Shown here in pieces: positions 56,754-64,000 of a stretch of DNA of 64,000 nucleotides (position 1 is its first letter; the number at the start of each line of letters is the position of its first letter). Origin of the DNA: Glutamicibacter sp002979865 (GTDB lineage: Bacteria; Actinomycetota; Actinomycetes; Actinomycetales; Micrococcaceae); NCBI RefSeq assembly GCF_050030965.1, contig NZ_CP188297.1, forward strand, positions 1 through 64,000, written 5' to 3'. The position numbers and the translations under genes were made by a program. The notes under the pieces are model-generated. The model was not told where the DNA came from. It made no database searches and worked only from the letters and a program-made list of their open reading frames with translations.

Positions 56754-57617
56754 CTAGTAGGTGAAAAGTGCCGAAAAGATCAGGAGCATGGTCAGCAGGA
56801 AACCGCACAGGTAGTTGATCCACAAGAATCTCTTCCATCCTCGATTAACCGTACCCGAGCTTGCATCGCTGATTCCAAGATGGGGTAGGACGTTGAGCAC
56901 ATAGGCCAGGGCCAGCACCGCCGCCCAGCGGCCAATCCCCGAAAGGCCCACCGCCACGAGCACTCCGGCCAGCAGGTAGGCGGCCAAGACCAGGTAGATG
57001 GTCGTGCGGGCCGACAAGGCGGTGGCGATCGAGGACAGCCCGCCTTGGCGGTCGGGAACAATATCCTGGATGGCGCCCAGGGCGTGGCTGGCCATCCCCC
57101 AGAGCAGGAACGCGCCGAAGACCAGCCACTGCTCGGCCTGCACGCTGGCGCCAGCAAGCACCCACCCGTAGACCGCCGGGGAGACGAAGTGCACCGCGCT
57201 GGTCAGCGAGTCCAGCCCGGGCCTTTCCTTGAAGCGCAGCCGCGGTGCGGAGTAGGCCAGCACCGCAAGGATGGACACGGCCAGAACGAGGTTGGCTGCG
57301 CCGTCCCCGGCTGCCGCGAGCACCACGAGGAACGGCGCGGCGCACAGGACGCAGGCGATGAGCAGCGCCTTATGGCTCTGCCTGGACAGCAACGCCCCTT
57401 CGAATCCTCCCTTGCGCGGATTGCGCAGGTCCGATTCGTAGTCGAAGACATCGTTCACGCCGTACATCAGCAGGTTGTAGGGGAAGAGGAAGAACACCGT
57501 GCCCAGGACCAGGCGCCAATCGATCCCGCCGCCGGCCAGCAGATAGGCGGCGGCAAACGGGTAGGCGGTATTCACCCAGGAGATGGGGCGTGAGCTCAAT
57601 ACGATTCCGCGGATCAT
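56754..57617 (-). CDS. crtEb: Lycopene elongase (UbiA-type prenyltransferase)
   Basis: A 287-residue integral membrane prenyltransferase with about eight hydrophobic segments. NDVFDYESD near residue 55 and DIVPDRQGG in the second half are the two aspartate motifs of UbiA-type enzymes. In decaprenoxanthin pathways CrtEb adds two C5 units to lycopene, giving the C50 skeleton flavuxanthin. ATG 57617 overlaps the crtYf stop by four bases, and the gene order crtYe-crtYf-crtEb is that of Corynebacterium and Arthrobacter clusters. Confidence 0.94.
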   Translation of the reverse strand: MIRGIVLSSRPISWVNTAYPFAAAYLLAGGGIDWRLVLGTVFFLFPYNLLMYGVNDVFDYESDLRNPRKGGFEGALLSRQSHKALLIACVLCAAPFLVVLAAAGDGAANLVLAVSILAVLAYSAPRLRFKERPGLDSLTSAVHFVSPAVYGWVLAGASVQAEQWLVFGAFLLWGMASHALGAIQDIVPDRQGGLSSIATALSARTTIYLVLAAYLLAGVLVAVGLSGIGRWAAVLALAYVLNVLPHLGISDASSGTVNRGWKRFLWINYLCGFLLTMLLIFSALFTY

Positions 57618-57934
57618 GAAGCGTCCTTTCTGTGGCTGCGGGCACCGAGCAGCCACCACAGCCCGGGAACCAGGAAGACCGCGCAGGCGGCGTAGAAGAA
57701 GTCTTCAATCGGGGCCAGGCCCAGATGCAGCCCGGACAGCGTCCCGCTGCCGTAGCCAAACAACCCGGCGTAGATCATCAGGTTGTCGAAGATCGCCGTG
57801 AGCACGAGCATCAGGGCCATGGCAGCGCCCAGCGGCTTGGCCACCGAGCGCAGGCGCTGCTTGCTGGCGGCCAGCCCGGCGGCAAAGACGGCCATGGCCG
57901 CAAATAGGAAGCAGAGGCTCAATTCAAGGAACAT
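57614..57934 (-). CDS. crtYf: C50 carotenoid epsilon-cyclase subunit CrtYf
   Basis: A 106-residue membrane protein of the heterodimeric lycopene-cyclase family, with three hydrophobic segments and the conserved APIEDFFYA motif. It begins at ATG 57934 with TTGGGGGAG upstream, overlapping crtYe by 11 bases. With CrtYe it closes the end rings of the C50 carotenoid (decaprenoxanthin-type). Assignment to Yf rather than Ye rests on order and motif. Confidence 0.92.
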   Translation of the reverse strand: MFLELSLCFLFAAMAVFAAGLAASKQRLRSVAKPLGAAMALMLVLTAIFDNLMIYAGLFGYGSGTLSGLHLGLAPIEDFFYAACAVFLVPGLWWLLGARSHRKDAS

Positions 57935-58286
57935 GGTTCTCCCCCAACGTGCGCTTGGATGCTTTCGGGTTCCGGTTGCGCAGCATGCTGGCCAGCACCG
58001 GCAGCCCGGTGAAGGCAATCATGGCGCAATAGCACAGGAAGACCAGGAAGAAGACTTCTTCCAAGGGGAACTGCTCGCCCACCATGATTCCGGTCATGAG
58101 CTCCGATTCCTTATGCAGGAAGATGCCCTGCCTGATGGCCAGCACATCCCAGAGCACGAAGAATCCGGTGCCCAGCCCCAGGGCCAGGATCCCGCGCACC
58201 GGATGGCGGAAGATGAAGAGCTTTCCCTTCGCGTCCAGCAACCCCATGCAGGCCAGCAGTGCCAGCAAGATGCCCAGGTAGATCAT
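57924..58286 (-). CDS. crtYe: C50 carotenoid epsilon-cyclase subunit CrtYe
   Basis: A 120-residue membrane protein with three hydrophobic segments. FPLEEVFFLVFLCYC contains the conserved P-x-E-E motif of heterodimeric cyclases, and FRHPVRGILALGLG and VLWDVLAIRQGIF are family segments. ATG 58286 overlaps the crtI stop (ATGA). It acts with CrtYf on flavuxanthin-type substrates in the membrane. Confidence 0.92.
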   Translation of the reverse strand: MIYLGILLALLACMGLLDAKGKLFIFRHPVRGILALGLGTGFFVLWDVLAIRQGIFLHKESELMTGIMVGEQFPLEEVFFLVFLCYCAMIAFTGLPVLASMLRNRNPKASKRTLGENHVP

Positions 58287-59875
58287 GCTCCGGCCTCCTG
58301 CCGCACCGTGGCCGCGAAGTTTTCGTCCATGGGCCCCGCGGCCTTGATCCCGAGCACCGCTTTGGCAGCCAGTTCCCCGCTGATCAGGCACATCGGCACA
58401 CCGATTCCGGGGCGCACGGTGCTGCCGGCATAGTGCAGCCCGCCCACCTTGGCGCTGCGGTTGCCCGGACGCAGCATGGCGCTTTGCCCCAGGATATGGG
58501 CCAGGCCCAGCGCACCGCCTTTGAAGGCGCCGTACTGCTGGACGAAGTCCCCCGGGCCGATGCTCTGGCGCACCACGATCCGCTCGCGAAGATCCTTGAT
58601 GCCAGCCCATGCGGCCAGCTGGTCGATGGCCGCGTCGGCCACCGCTTCCACCGCGGCATCTCCTGCCCCATCGGCTGCGCCAATCCCCCATTCGGGCATG
58701 GCCGGAGCTGGAACCAGGATGAACAGGTTCTCGCAGCCCTCCGGGGCCACCGAGGGGTCGGTGGCACTGGGCTTGCAGACATAGATGCTGGTTTCCGCCT
58801 CCAGCATCCGCCCTTGGCGAATCCGCGAGAAATTCTCTTTCCAGTCGGTGGTGAACAGCAAGTTGTGGTGCTCCAGCTGCGGCAGCTTGCCGCTGATGCC
58901 CAGGCAGAGCAGCACCGCGCTGGGGCCGGGGTCCTTGCGCTGGAAGCTCTTGGCGGTATGGGTCTGCAGCGCTTCGGGCAGCAAATGGCCTTCCAGGTGG
59001 CGCACATCGGCGGCTGCGATCACCTGGGTCGCCGGGGTGCGCTGCTGCCTGCCGTGCGCGTCGATCCAGCGCACCGCGCTGACCCGGGGATTTTTCCCTG
59101 CGCTGGCTTCAATGGCCGTTGCGGTCGCTGAGAGATGGATGGCCGCGCCGTGTTTCCGGGCCAGTTCGGCCATGGCGTCGGCCACCGCAGCGAAGCCTCC
59201 CATCGGGTATTTCACCCCGTCGGTGAGGTCCAGGTGGCTCATCAGCTGGTAGAGCGCAGGGGTGCGGCTCGGGCTGGAGCCCAGGAACACCGCCGGGTAT
59301 CCGAGCAGCTGGCGGATCTCGTTGCTCGAAAAGCGCCGGGCCACATGGCTTTCCAAGCTGGAGGCCAGCAGCTGGGCCAGTTGCGGGGTCCGGCGCAGGA
59401 TCCTTGGGTGCAGCAGGGAGGTGAGCGAGTTGAAATCGTCATAGAGGAAATGCTCCAAGGCCAATTCATAACCCTCCTTCGCGGTGCGCAGGTACCGCTC
59501 CAAGGCTGGGCCGCTGCCCGGTTCCAGGGCTTCGAAGAGTCCGCTGGCCGCGGCGCCGGTACCGACATCCACCGGTTCTTCGCGGCCCTGGAAGAAGGTG
59601 CGGTAGCCGGTGGCCAGTTCGCGCAACTCCAGCTGTTCGCTGGCGCTGGTGCCCATGAGCTTGAACCAGTGCTCGAAGACCTCGGGCATCAGGTACCAGG
59701 AGGGGCCGGTGTCGAAGCGGAACCCGTCGCGCTCCAGTCGTCCGGAGCGACCGCCCGGATGCGGCTGCTGCTCGATCAAGGTGACCTTGCAGCCTCGGGC
59801 GGCGAGCAACCCGGCGCTGGCCAGGCCGGAGAATCCGCCCCCGATGACTACGACTTCTCTTTGTGCGTGGTTCAT
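58283..59875 (-). CDS. crtI: Phytoene desaturase
   Basis: A 530-residue FAD enzyme turning phytoene into lycopene. EVVVIGGGFSGLASAGLLAARG at the N-terminus is the FAD-binding fold, and GGRSGRLERDGFRFDTGPSWYLMPEVFEH is the CrtI signature. GLHYAGSTVRPGIGVPMCLISGELAAK forms the C-terminal FAD contact. ATG 59875 overlaps the crtB stop by four bases. Complete length for the family. Confidence 0.97.
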   Translation of the reverse strand: MNHAQREVVVIGGGFSGLASAGLLAARGCKVTLIEQQPHPGGRSGRLERDGFRFDTGPSWYLMPEVFEHWFKLMGTSASEQLELRELATGYRTFFQGREEPVDVGTGAAASGLFEALEPGSGPALERYLRTAKEGYELALEHFLYDDFNSLTSLLHPRILRRTPQLAQLLASSLESHVARRFSSNEIRQLLGYPAVFLGSSPSRTPALYQLMSHLDLTDGVKYPMGGFAAVADAMAELARKHGAAIHLSATATAIEASAGKNPRVSAVRWIDAHGRQQRTPATQVIAAADVRHLEGHLLPEALQTHTAKSFQRKDPGPSAVLLCLGISGKLPQLEHHNLLFTTDWKENFSRIRQGRMLEAETSIYVCKPSATDPSVAPEGCENLFILVPAPAMPEWGIGAADGAGDAAVEAVADAAIDQLAAWAGIKDLRERIVVRQSIGPGDFVQQYGAFKGGALGLAHILGQSAMLRPGNRSAKVGGLHYAGSTVRPGIGVPMCLISGELAAKAVLGIKAAGPMDENFAATVRQEAGA

Positions 59876-60816
59876 CTGCTTGCTACTTCCATTCTTGGCT
59901 TGCGGCCGGTGGTGCCCCGGGTGCCCAGCAGCACGCGGGCGGCGATCAGCGCCTTGCGCGGGGCGGAGACCGAGATGCGGGTGCGCAGCAGTTGGGAGGC
60001 CGGGGCCTTGTCCAGCTGGGAGTTCAGTTCGCGGAACAGGTCATGGGCCAGGCGCACCGCCCGGGCAGCGGACGGGGCCAGGTAGGGCAGGCCGGCGCGG
60101 GCCTGGGCCAGGTCCTGCTCGATCTGCGCAACCAGCTTCGCCTTGCTTGGCTCATCGAATCCTGCCGGGTCCAGGCCGGGAAAGTAGCTGCGTCCCAAAT
60201 CTTCGCTGTCTTCTGCCAGGTCGCGCAGGAAGTTGACCTTCTGGAAGGCCGCGCCCAGGCTGCGGGCGGCGTGCTTGGCGCGCTGCGCCTGGGCAGGCGT
60301 CAAGTCCGGCGCGGCGGGCATCGCCTGGAAGACCTGCAGGCACATCAGCCCGATGACTTCGGCCGAGCCGTAGATGTAGTCCTGCAAGCTGCGCGCATCA
60401 TGCTGCCCGGTGCCCAGGTCCGCGCGCATGGAGGCGAAGAACGGGGCGGTGAGCTCGGCGTGGATGCCGGTGGCCCGGGCGGAAATGGTGAAAGCGTGGA
60501 CCACCATGTTGGTGCTGTACCCGCGTTCCATGGCGCGCAGGGTTTCCGCTTCCAGCTCGTCCAGGCACGCGGCGATGGCCTGGTTGTCCAGGCCGGCCTG
60601 GCAGGCCACCCCATCCACGATTTCATCGGCCAGGCGCACCAGCGCGTAGATATTGGCGATGTGCCGGGCGCTGGCGGCATCCAGCAGCTTGCAGGCCAGC
60701 GAGAACGAGGTGGAGTATTCGCCCAGCACCACCCGGGCGCTGCGCTGGGCGGTGCGCGAATAGTGCTCCAAGGCGGCGGTGCCTGCGGTGCTGTGAGGGG
60801 AATTGTCAGGTTTCAT
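59872..60816 (-). CDS. crtB: Phytoene synthase
   Basis: A 314-residue enzyme condensing two GGPP into phytoene. YALVRLADEIVDG holds the first aspartate-rich motif (DExxD), and QKVNFLRDLAEDSEDLGRSYFP the second (DxxED). ATG 60816 is five bases beyond the crtE stop. It has no strong ribosome site, so it probably depends on coupled translation from crtE; the longer frame to 60855 is less likely. Confidence 0.96.
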   Translation of the reverse strand: MKPDNSPHSTAGTAALEHYSRTAQRSARVVLGEYSTSFSLACKLLDAASARHIANIYALVRLADEIVDGVACQAGLDNQAIAACLDELEAETLRAMERGYSTNMVVHAFTISARATGIHAELTAPFFASMRADLGTGQHDARSLQDYIYGSAEVIGLMCLQVFQAMPAAPDLTPAQAQRAKHAARSLGAAFQKVNFLRDLAEDSEDLGRSYFPGLDPAGFDEPSKAKLVAQIEQDLAQARAGLPYLAPSAARAVRLAHDLFRELNSQLDKAPASQLLRTRISVSAPRKALIAARVLLGTRGTTGRKPRMEVASR

Positions 60817-60821
60817 GGCGT

Positions 60822-61931
60822 TCAGCTGCTTCGATCCAGGATCAGGCCAGTGCATTCGCGCAGCAGCGTCCGGGCTTCTTCGGGCAGGTCCAGGAAGGCC
60901 GCGGAGCCGGTGGCCCGCGAGCAGAGTTGCTTAGCCAGCTGCCGGGCGAAGCGCTCGGCCCCCTGCGCGGCCAGTTCCTGGCGGATCCGGCCGGCATCCA
61001 CTGTTCCTTCGCGGAATCCGCCCAGCAGCTTGGCGAATTCGGGTTGCTCGCTGGCCAGGGCCAGCAAGATGGTGCTCTTGAATTCGCGCAAGTCCGATTC
61101 CACCGGCTTGCCGGTGCGTGCCGGGTCCCCGAAGGTGCCCAGCACATCATCGATGATCTGGTAGGCCACCCCGAGCTGGCAGCCGACCGCGCCGATGGCC
61201 TCGGCCTGGCCGGGGTGCGCCCCGGCCAGCAGCGCTCCGGCCTGCAGCGGCAACTGGAAGGAGTAGGCCGCGGTTTTCATCTGCTCCATGCGCAGCACCT
61301 GGCTGGTGGTGGCTGGAGCCGGGCCCAGCGAGTAGAGCAGGTCCTCGAGCTCTCCGGCCCCTGCCTGCTCGATGGCTTGGAAGAAGGCCTGCTGGACCCC
61401 GGCTTCGCTGTCGCTTCCGGCCGAGGCCCTGGCCGCAAGCTTGATCGCTTCGCTGATCAGCAGGTCCCCGGCGATGATGCCCACGGAATTGCCCGCATGC
61501 TCGGCATCGGCCCGGTTCCGGCCGCTAGCGATGGCGTGGTCGCGGTAGAGCGCCGAGATCGTCTTTTCCCCGCGGCGCACGAAGTCGCGGTCCACCACGT
61601 CGTCGTGGATCAGCAAGGCGGCGTGCAGTAGCTCGAAGGCGCAGCCCAGGTCGACGGCGCGGGCCTCATTGCGGCCGCCGAAGGCCCGGTAGCCGAGCAT
61701 CACCAGCCCCGGGCGCATCAGCTTGCCGGTAGCCAGCCGTTCGGAGATCCGGGACCAGAGCAGCGCAGTCTGCGCGGAGTAGGCGGCGCTGCGGCGCTGG
61801 GCCTGCGTGGCCAGCAATTCCAGCCGATCGCTGATGGCGCGCCGGGTGGGTGCATCGATGAGCCCGCCTGAGGCTGGCGCGCCAGCCGCTTCGGCCGGCG
61901 GGGCCTGGTGTGTGGTGGTGTGCATTCTCAT
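60822..61931 (-). CDS. crtE: Geranylgeranyl-diphosphate synthase
   Basis: A 369-residue trans-polyprenyl synthase. LIHDDVVDRDFVRRG contains the first aspartate-rich motif (DDxxD) and YQIIDDVLGTFGDPARTGKP the second (DDxxxxD-type), with the usual spacing. It makes C20 GGPP for CrtB. The start ATG 61931 follows GGGA; a second ATG lies two codons on. Six bases separate it from the upstream marR stop, so regulator and pathway are co-transcribed. Confidence 0.95.
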   Translation of the reverse strand: MRMHTTTHQAPPAEAAGAPASGGLIDAPTRRAISDRLELLATQAQRRSAAYSAQTALLWSRISERLATGKLMRPGLVMLGYRAFGGRNEARAVDLGCAFELLHAALLIHDDVVDRDFVRRGEKTISALYRDHAIASGRNRADAEHAGNSVGIIAGDLLISEAIKLAARASAGSDSEAGVQQAFFQAIEQAGAGELEDLLYSLGPAPATTSQVLRMEQMKTAAYSFQLPLQAGALLAGAHPGQAEAIGAVGCQLGVAYQIIDDVLGTFGDPARTGKPVESDLREFKSTILLALASEQPEFAKLLGGFREGTVDAGRIRQELAAQGAERFARQLAKQLCSRATGSAAFLDLPEEARTLLRECTGLILDRSS

Positions 61932-61937
61932 GGTTCC

Positions 61938-62426
61938 CTACTGAAAGGATGTGGTGGGGTTTGCTTGGTTCTCTTCGCTGGTCACGGTGTCCCGCGTCTC
62001 CAGCTCTCGCCGGGCGTCTTCGAGCAGCGCGCCCAGATTCCTGCGGGACGGCTCGTCCAGCTGCGCGTAGAACGTGTGCAGCTTGCGCAGCAGCACCTGC
62101 CCTGGCCCGGTGGACACCGGGAAATTGGGTCCCTGTGCCACCAGGGTGCGCCGCCGGTCCGCGGCATGGTGCCTTCTTTCAACCATCCCGCGGGCTTCGA
62201 GCCGGTCCAGGACCGAGGTGATTCCTGCCGATGACACTCCCAGTTCGCGGGCCAGTTCCCCGGAGCTGGGCGTTTGCATGGAACGCAGCAGGTTCACCGC
62301 ACGCAAATCTGTATCGTTCAGGTCAAGGCTGTGGCGCAGGCGCGCTTCGCTCAGTGCATAGGACCGCTGGAGCTTGAGCAGCAACCGGAACACTTCCGAG
62401 GCAATCAGCGGACGTGAACAATCCAT
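61938..62426 (-). CDS. MarR-family regulator, CrtR-like
   Basis: A 162-residue winged-helix regulator. NLLRSMQTPSSGELARELGVSSAGITSVLDRLEARGMVERR is the MarR DNA-binding helix-turn-helix and ADRRRTLVA the wing. In Corynebacterium glutamicum the MarR-type CrtR represses the crt genes. Here a MarR gene is the first gene of the crt operon, so autoregulation with the pathway is likely. Inverted half-sites in the divergent promoter region (62443-62484) are candidate targets. The ligand is not visible; a prenyl diphosphate is known for CrtR, so this is inference. Confidence 0.88.
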   Translation of the reverse strand: MDCSRPLIASEVFRLLLKLQRSYALSEARLRHSLDLNDTDLRAVNLLRSMQTPSSGELARELGVSSAGITSVLDRLEARGMVERRHHAADRRRTLVAQGPNFPVSTGPGQVLLRKLHTFYAQLDEPSRRNLGALLEDARRELETRDTVTSEENQANPTTSFQ

Positions 62427-62442
62427 GATAACTTCTCTCGCC

Positions 62443-62484
62443 TAGTTGATATTTAGCTTTTCTAGATACATCATGGTTTAACTA
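62443..62484. promoter_or_regulatory. Divergent marR-crt / tspO control region with inverted half-sites
   Basis: The 114 bases between the marR and TspO starts are AT-rich compared with the genes. TAGTTGA (62443-62449) and TTAACTA (62478-62484) are inverted half-sites 28 bases apart; AGATA (62464-62468) and TATCT (62483-62487) form a second pair. They could bind the MarR regulator and control both directions. Confidence 0.5.
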
Positions 62485-62540
62485 TCTCGTTTTGTCGACT
62501 CGAAGCGGGAAAAATTTTCAACCGACATCAGGAGCACACG

Positions 62541-63371
62541 ATGAGCAGTTCCACGGATTCCCCGAATTTTCCCTACCGAGCCCCCGCGTCAGCCACATCC
62601 TGGGCACTGCCGGTGTTCACAGCGATTGCCCTGATCCTGGCCATTGCCGTTTCATTCATCGGAAGCGGGGCCCTGGGCGGAACTCCGGTCCAGCAGGCAG
62701 CCGGCGGCTATCTGGGCGCTGACTCGACGCTGCTGGCCCCCGCGGGTCCGGCCTTCTCCATCTGGAGCGTGATCTACGCCGGGCTGGCCGTCTACGGAAT
62801 TTTCCAGCTCACCCCCGCCGGACGCCGCTCGGCCTGGGCCGCCAAGCTGCGTATTCCCGCGCTGCTTTCGGCATTGCTGAACGCCGCATGGATTACCGTG
62901 GTCCAGCTGGGCTGGCTGGGCGCCAGCGTCGCGGTGATCTTCATCCTCGTCGCGTGCCTGGCCTGGATGCTGACCATCATGGTGGCAGGCACCCCGGCCT
63001 CGCGCACCGAATACTGGATCATGTGGCTGACCTTCGGCATCTACCTGGGCTGGGTCTGCGTAGCCAGCATCGCCAACACCTCCGCATGGCTGCTCTCCCT
63101 GGGCTTTGGCCAGGACGCCTCCTGGGCACCAGGAGCGGCAGTGGCACTGCTGGTGGTCGCAGCGGCCATCGGACTGGGCACCACCGCCTACTCGGGCAGG
63201 ATCTTCACCGCCTTGGCCATCGCCTGGGGCCTGGGCTGGATCGGCGTGAGCCGGCTGTCCGGAACCAACCAGTCCGAACTGGCCGGGTACGCCGCGCTGG
63301 GCTGCGCCGCGCTGCTCCTGCTCGGATCCATGGTTATCGCCTGGCGCAAGCGCGGTGTTCGAACTCCATGA
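62541..63371 (+). CDS. TspO/MBR-family membrane protein
   Basis: A 276-residue integral membrane protein. After a short N-terminal tail it has several hydrophobic segments. PAGPAFSIWSVIYAGLAVYGIFQL is the TspO/MBR signature region (PxxFSIWxxIY), and LNAAWITVV corresponds to the conserved N-x-x-W segment. It is longer than the usual 150-180-residue TspO because of extra C-terminal helices (eight or nine in total). TspO proteins bind tetrapyrroles and are tied to light or oxidative stress, which fits divergence from carotenoid genes. ATG 62541 has AGGAG upstream. The stop overlaps the next start (ATGA). Confidence 0.9.
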   Translation: MSSSTDSPNFPYRAPASATSWALPVFTAIALILAIAVSFIGSGALGGTPVQQAAGGYLGADSTLLAPAGPAFSIWSVIYAGLAVYGIFQLTPAGRRSAWAAKLRIPALLSALLNAAWITVVQLGWLGASVAVIFILVACLAWMLTIMVAGTPASRTEYWIMWLTFGIYLGWVCVASIANTSAWLLSLGFGQDASWAPGAAVALLVVAAAIGLGTTAYSGRIFTALAIAWGLGWIGVSRLSGTNQSELAGYAALGCAALLLLGSMVIAWRKRGVRTP

Positions 63372-64000
63372 GCCTGATAGCAGTGACCGGAGCAACCGGA
63401 TATATCGGCGGACGGCTGGTGCCCCTGCTCTTGCGCAACGGGCACCAGGTCAGGGTTTTCACCCGTGACGCGCAGCGCCTGCGCGATACCCCATGGCGCG
63501 GCCAAGTCGAGATCGTCGAGGGCGACCTGCAAGATGAGCACGCAGTGGCCAAGCTCTGCAAGGACGCGGATCTGCTCTACTACCTGGTGCATTCGATGTC
63601 CGGGACCCGGGATTTCGCGGCTCAGGAAAAAGCGTGCGCGCAGGTCATGGCGCAGGCCGTACGCGAACAGGAGGTCAGCCAACTGGTCTACCTTTCCGGG
63701 TTGCATCCGGCAGGCGAACTCAGCGAGCATCTGGCTTCGCGCGTGGCCGTGGGGCAGATCCTGTCAGCGGCCACCAGCACCCTGGTGCTCCAGGCGGGCC
63801 TGGTGATCGGCTCCGGCTCGGCCAGTTTCGAAATGGTCAGGCACCTGAGCGATGTGCTGCCGGTGATGCCGGCCCCGCGCTGGGTACTGAACCAGGTCCA
63901 GCCCATCGCCATCCGCGACACCTTGCACTACCTGGCGGCCTGCGCCGAGCTGGCGCAGCCCGCGCAGGGAACCTATGACATCGGCGGCCCCGGCACCTAC
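63368..64000 (+). CDS. NAD(P)H-binding SDR-like protein (atypical), C-terminus cut by window edge
   Basis: The first 211 residues of a dinucleotide-binding protein. IAVTGATGYIGGRLVPLLLRNGHQVRVFTRD is the Rossmann fold of the NmrA/atypical SDR group, followed by VEIVEGDLQDEHAVAKLCKDADLLYYLVHSM and QLVYLSGL. The order resembles the DUF2867-containing nucleoside-diphosphate-sugar epimerase-like proteins often found beside TspO and carotenoid or photolyase genes. The frame is open at the right edge. The start overlaps the TspO stop, so the two are one operon. Substrate unknown. Confidence 0.88.
   Translation, partial: MSLIAVTGATGYIGGRLVPLLLRNGHQVRVFTRDAQRLRDTPWRGQVEIVEGDLQDEHAVAKLCKDADLLYYLVHSMSGTRDFAAQEKACAQVMAQAVREQEVSQLVYLSGLHPAGELSEHLASRVAVGQILSAATSTLVLQAGLVIGSGSASFEMVRHLSDVLPVMPAPRWVLNQVQPIAIRDTLHYLAACAELAQPAQGTYDIGGPGTY

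Noticed and set aside
1..64000. CRISPR arrays, tRNA/rRNA genes, insertion sequences, integrase or attachment sites
   Set aside because: No regularly spaced repeats, no cloverleaf-like tRNA sequence, no rRNA signature and no transposase or recombinase motif was seen on either strand.

Overview
The window comes from a high-GC actinobacterium, most likely a member of the Micrococcaceae close to Arthrobacter/Glutamicibacter. Three things point there: a fused RmlC-RmlD protein of the actinobacterial type, a complete C50-carotenoid (decaprenoxanthin-type) operon with heterodimeric cyclase CrtYe/CrtYf and lycopene elongase CrtEb, and SpaA-type sortase pili. The assignment is inferred from gene content only. 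No rRNA, tRNA, CRISPR array, transposase or integrase was seen.

Layout. (1) 1-2.2 kb is clearly AT-richer than the rest. It holds a glycosyltransferase-like gene that runs off the left edge. (2) serA lies at 2.2-3.8 kb. (3) 4.7-13.6 kb holds a 1954-residue secreted dimethylformamidase-like protein with alternating DUF4082-like and Ig-like domains. It converges on a three-gene unit (Pro-rich anchored protein, MFS transporter, anchored beta-propeller-like protein). (4) 13.9-33 kb is a Wzx/Wzy-type surface heteropolysaccharide locus. Two rightward genes (WbpD-like acetyltransferase, three-domain glycosyltransferase) face a 13-gene leftward, mostly overlapping operon. That operon runs from the initiating phosphoglycosyltransferase through amino-sugar synthesis, flippase, glycosyltransferases and a lipoprotein to a Wzz-like protein and a Wzy polymerase fused to a second Wzz-like module. 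(5) 33.5-38.8 kb encodes two overlapping large ATPase-type LuxR regulators. (6) 39.1-42.6 kb holds the dTDP-L-rhamnose genes rmlCD, rmlB and divergent rmlA. (7) 42.7-50 kb is a sortase-pilus cluster (tip/adhesin, major pilin, class C sortase) lying between a decayed and an intact methyltransferase paralog. (8) 50-56 kb holds a sunset-domain secreted protein, ilvBNC with a classical leader-peptide attenuator, and two proteins of unknown function. (9) 56.2-62.4 kb is the carotenoid operon (marR-crtE-crtB-crtI-crtYe-crtYf-crtEb-idi). It is divergent from a TspO-family gene and an SDR-like gene cut by the right edge.

How the parts fit together. Regions 3-7 form one 40-kb block of cell-surface functions placed between two amino-acid genes, ilvC and serA, that share orientation. 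The Rml enzymes supply dTDP-rhamnose. A Gfo/Idh dehydrogenase, two DegT aminotransferases and two left-handed-beta-helix acyltransferases can supply one or two N-acylated amino sugars. The phosphoglycosyltransferase starts the repeat unit, several glycosyltransferases extend it, Wzx flips it and the Wzy/Wzz-like proteins polymerise it. The LuxR-type regulators next to the locus are candidates to control it. Several starts in this block are preceded by an unusual TTGGGGGAA element, and the pilus adhesin has a hairpin that covers its ribosome-binding site. These regulatory features, the Wzy-Wzz-like fusion, the three-domain glycosyltransferase and the giant dimethylformamidase-like protein are the most novel-looking parts of the window.
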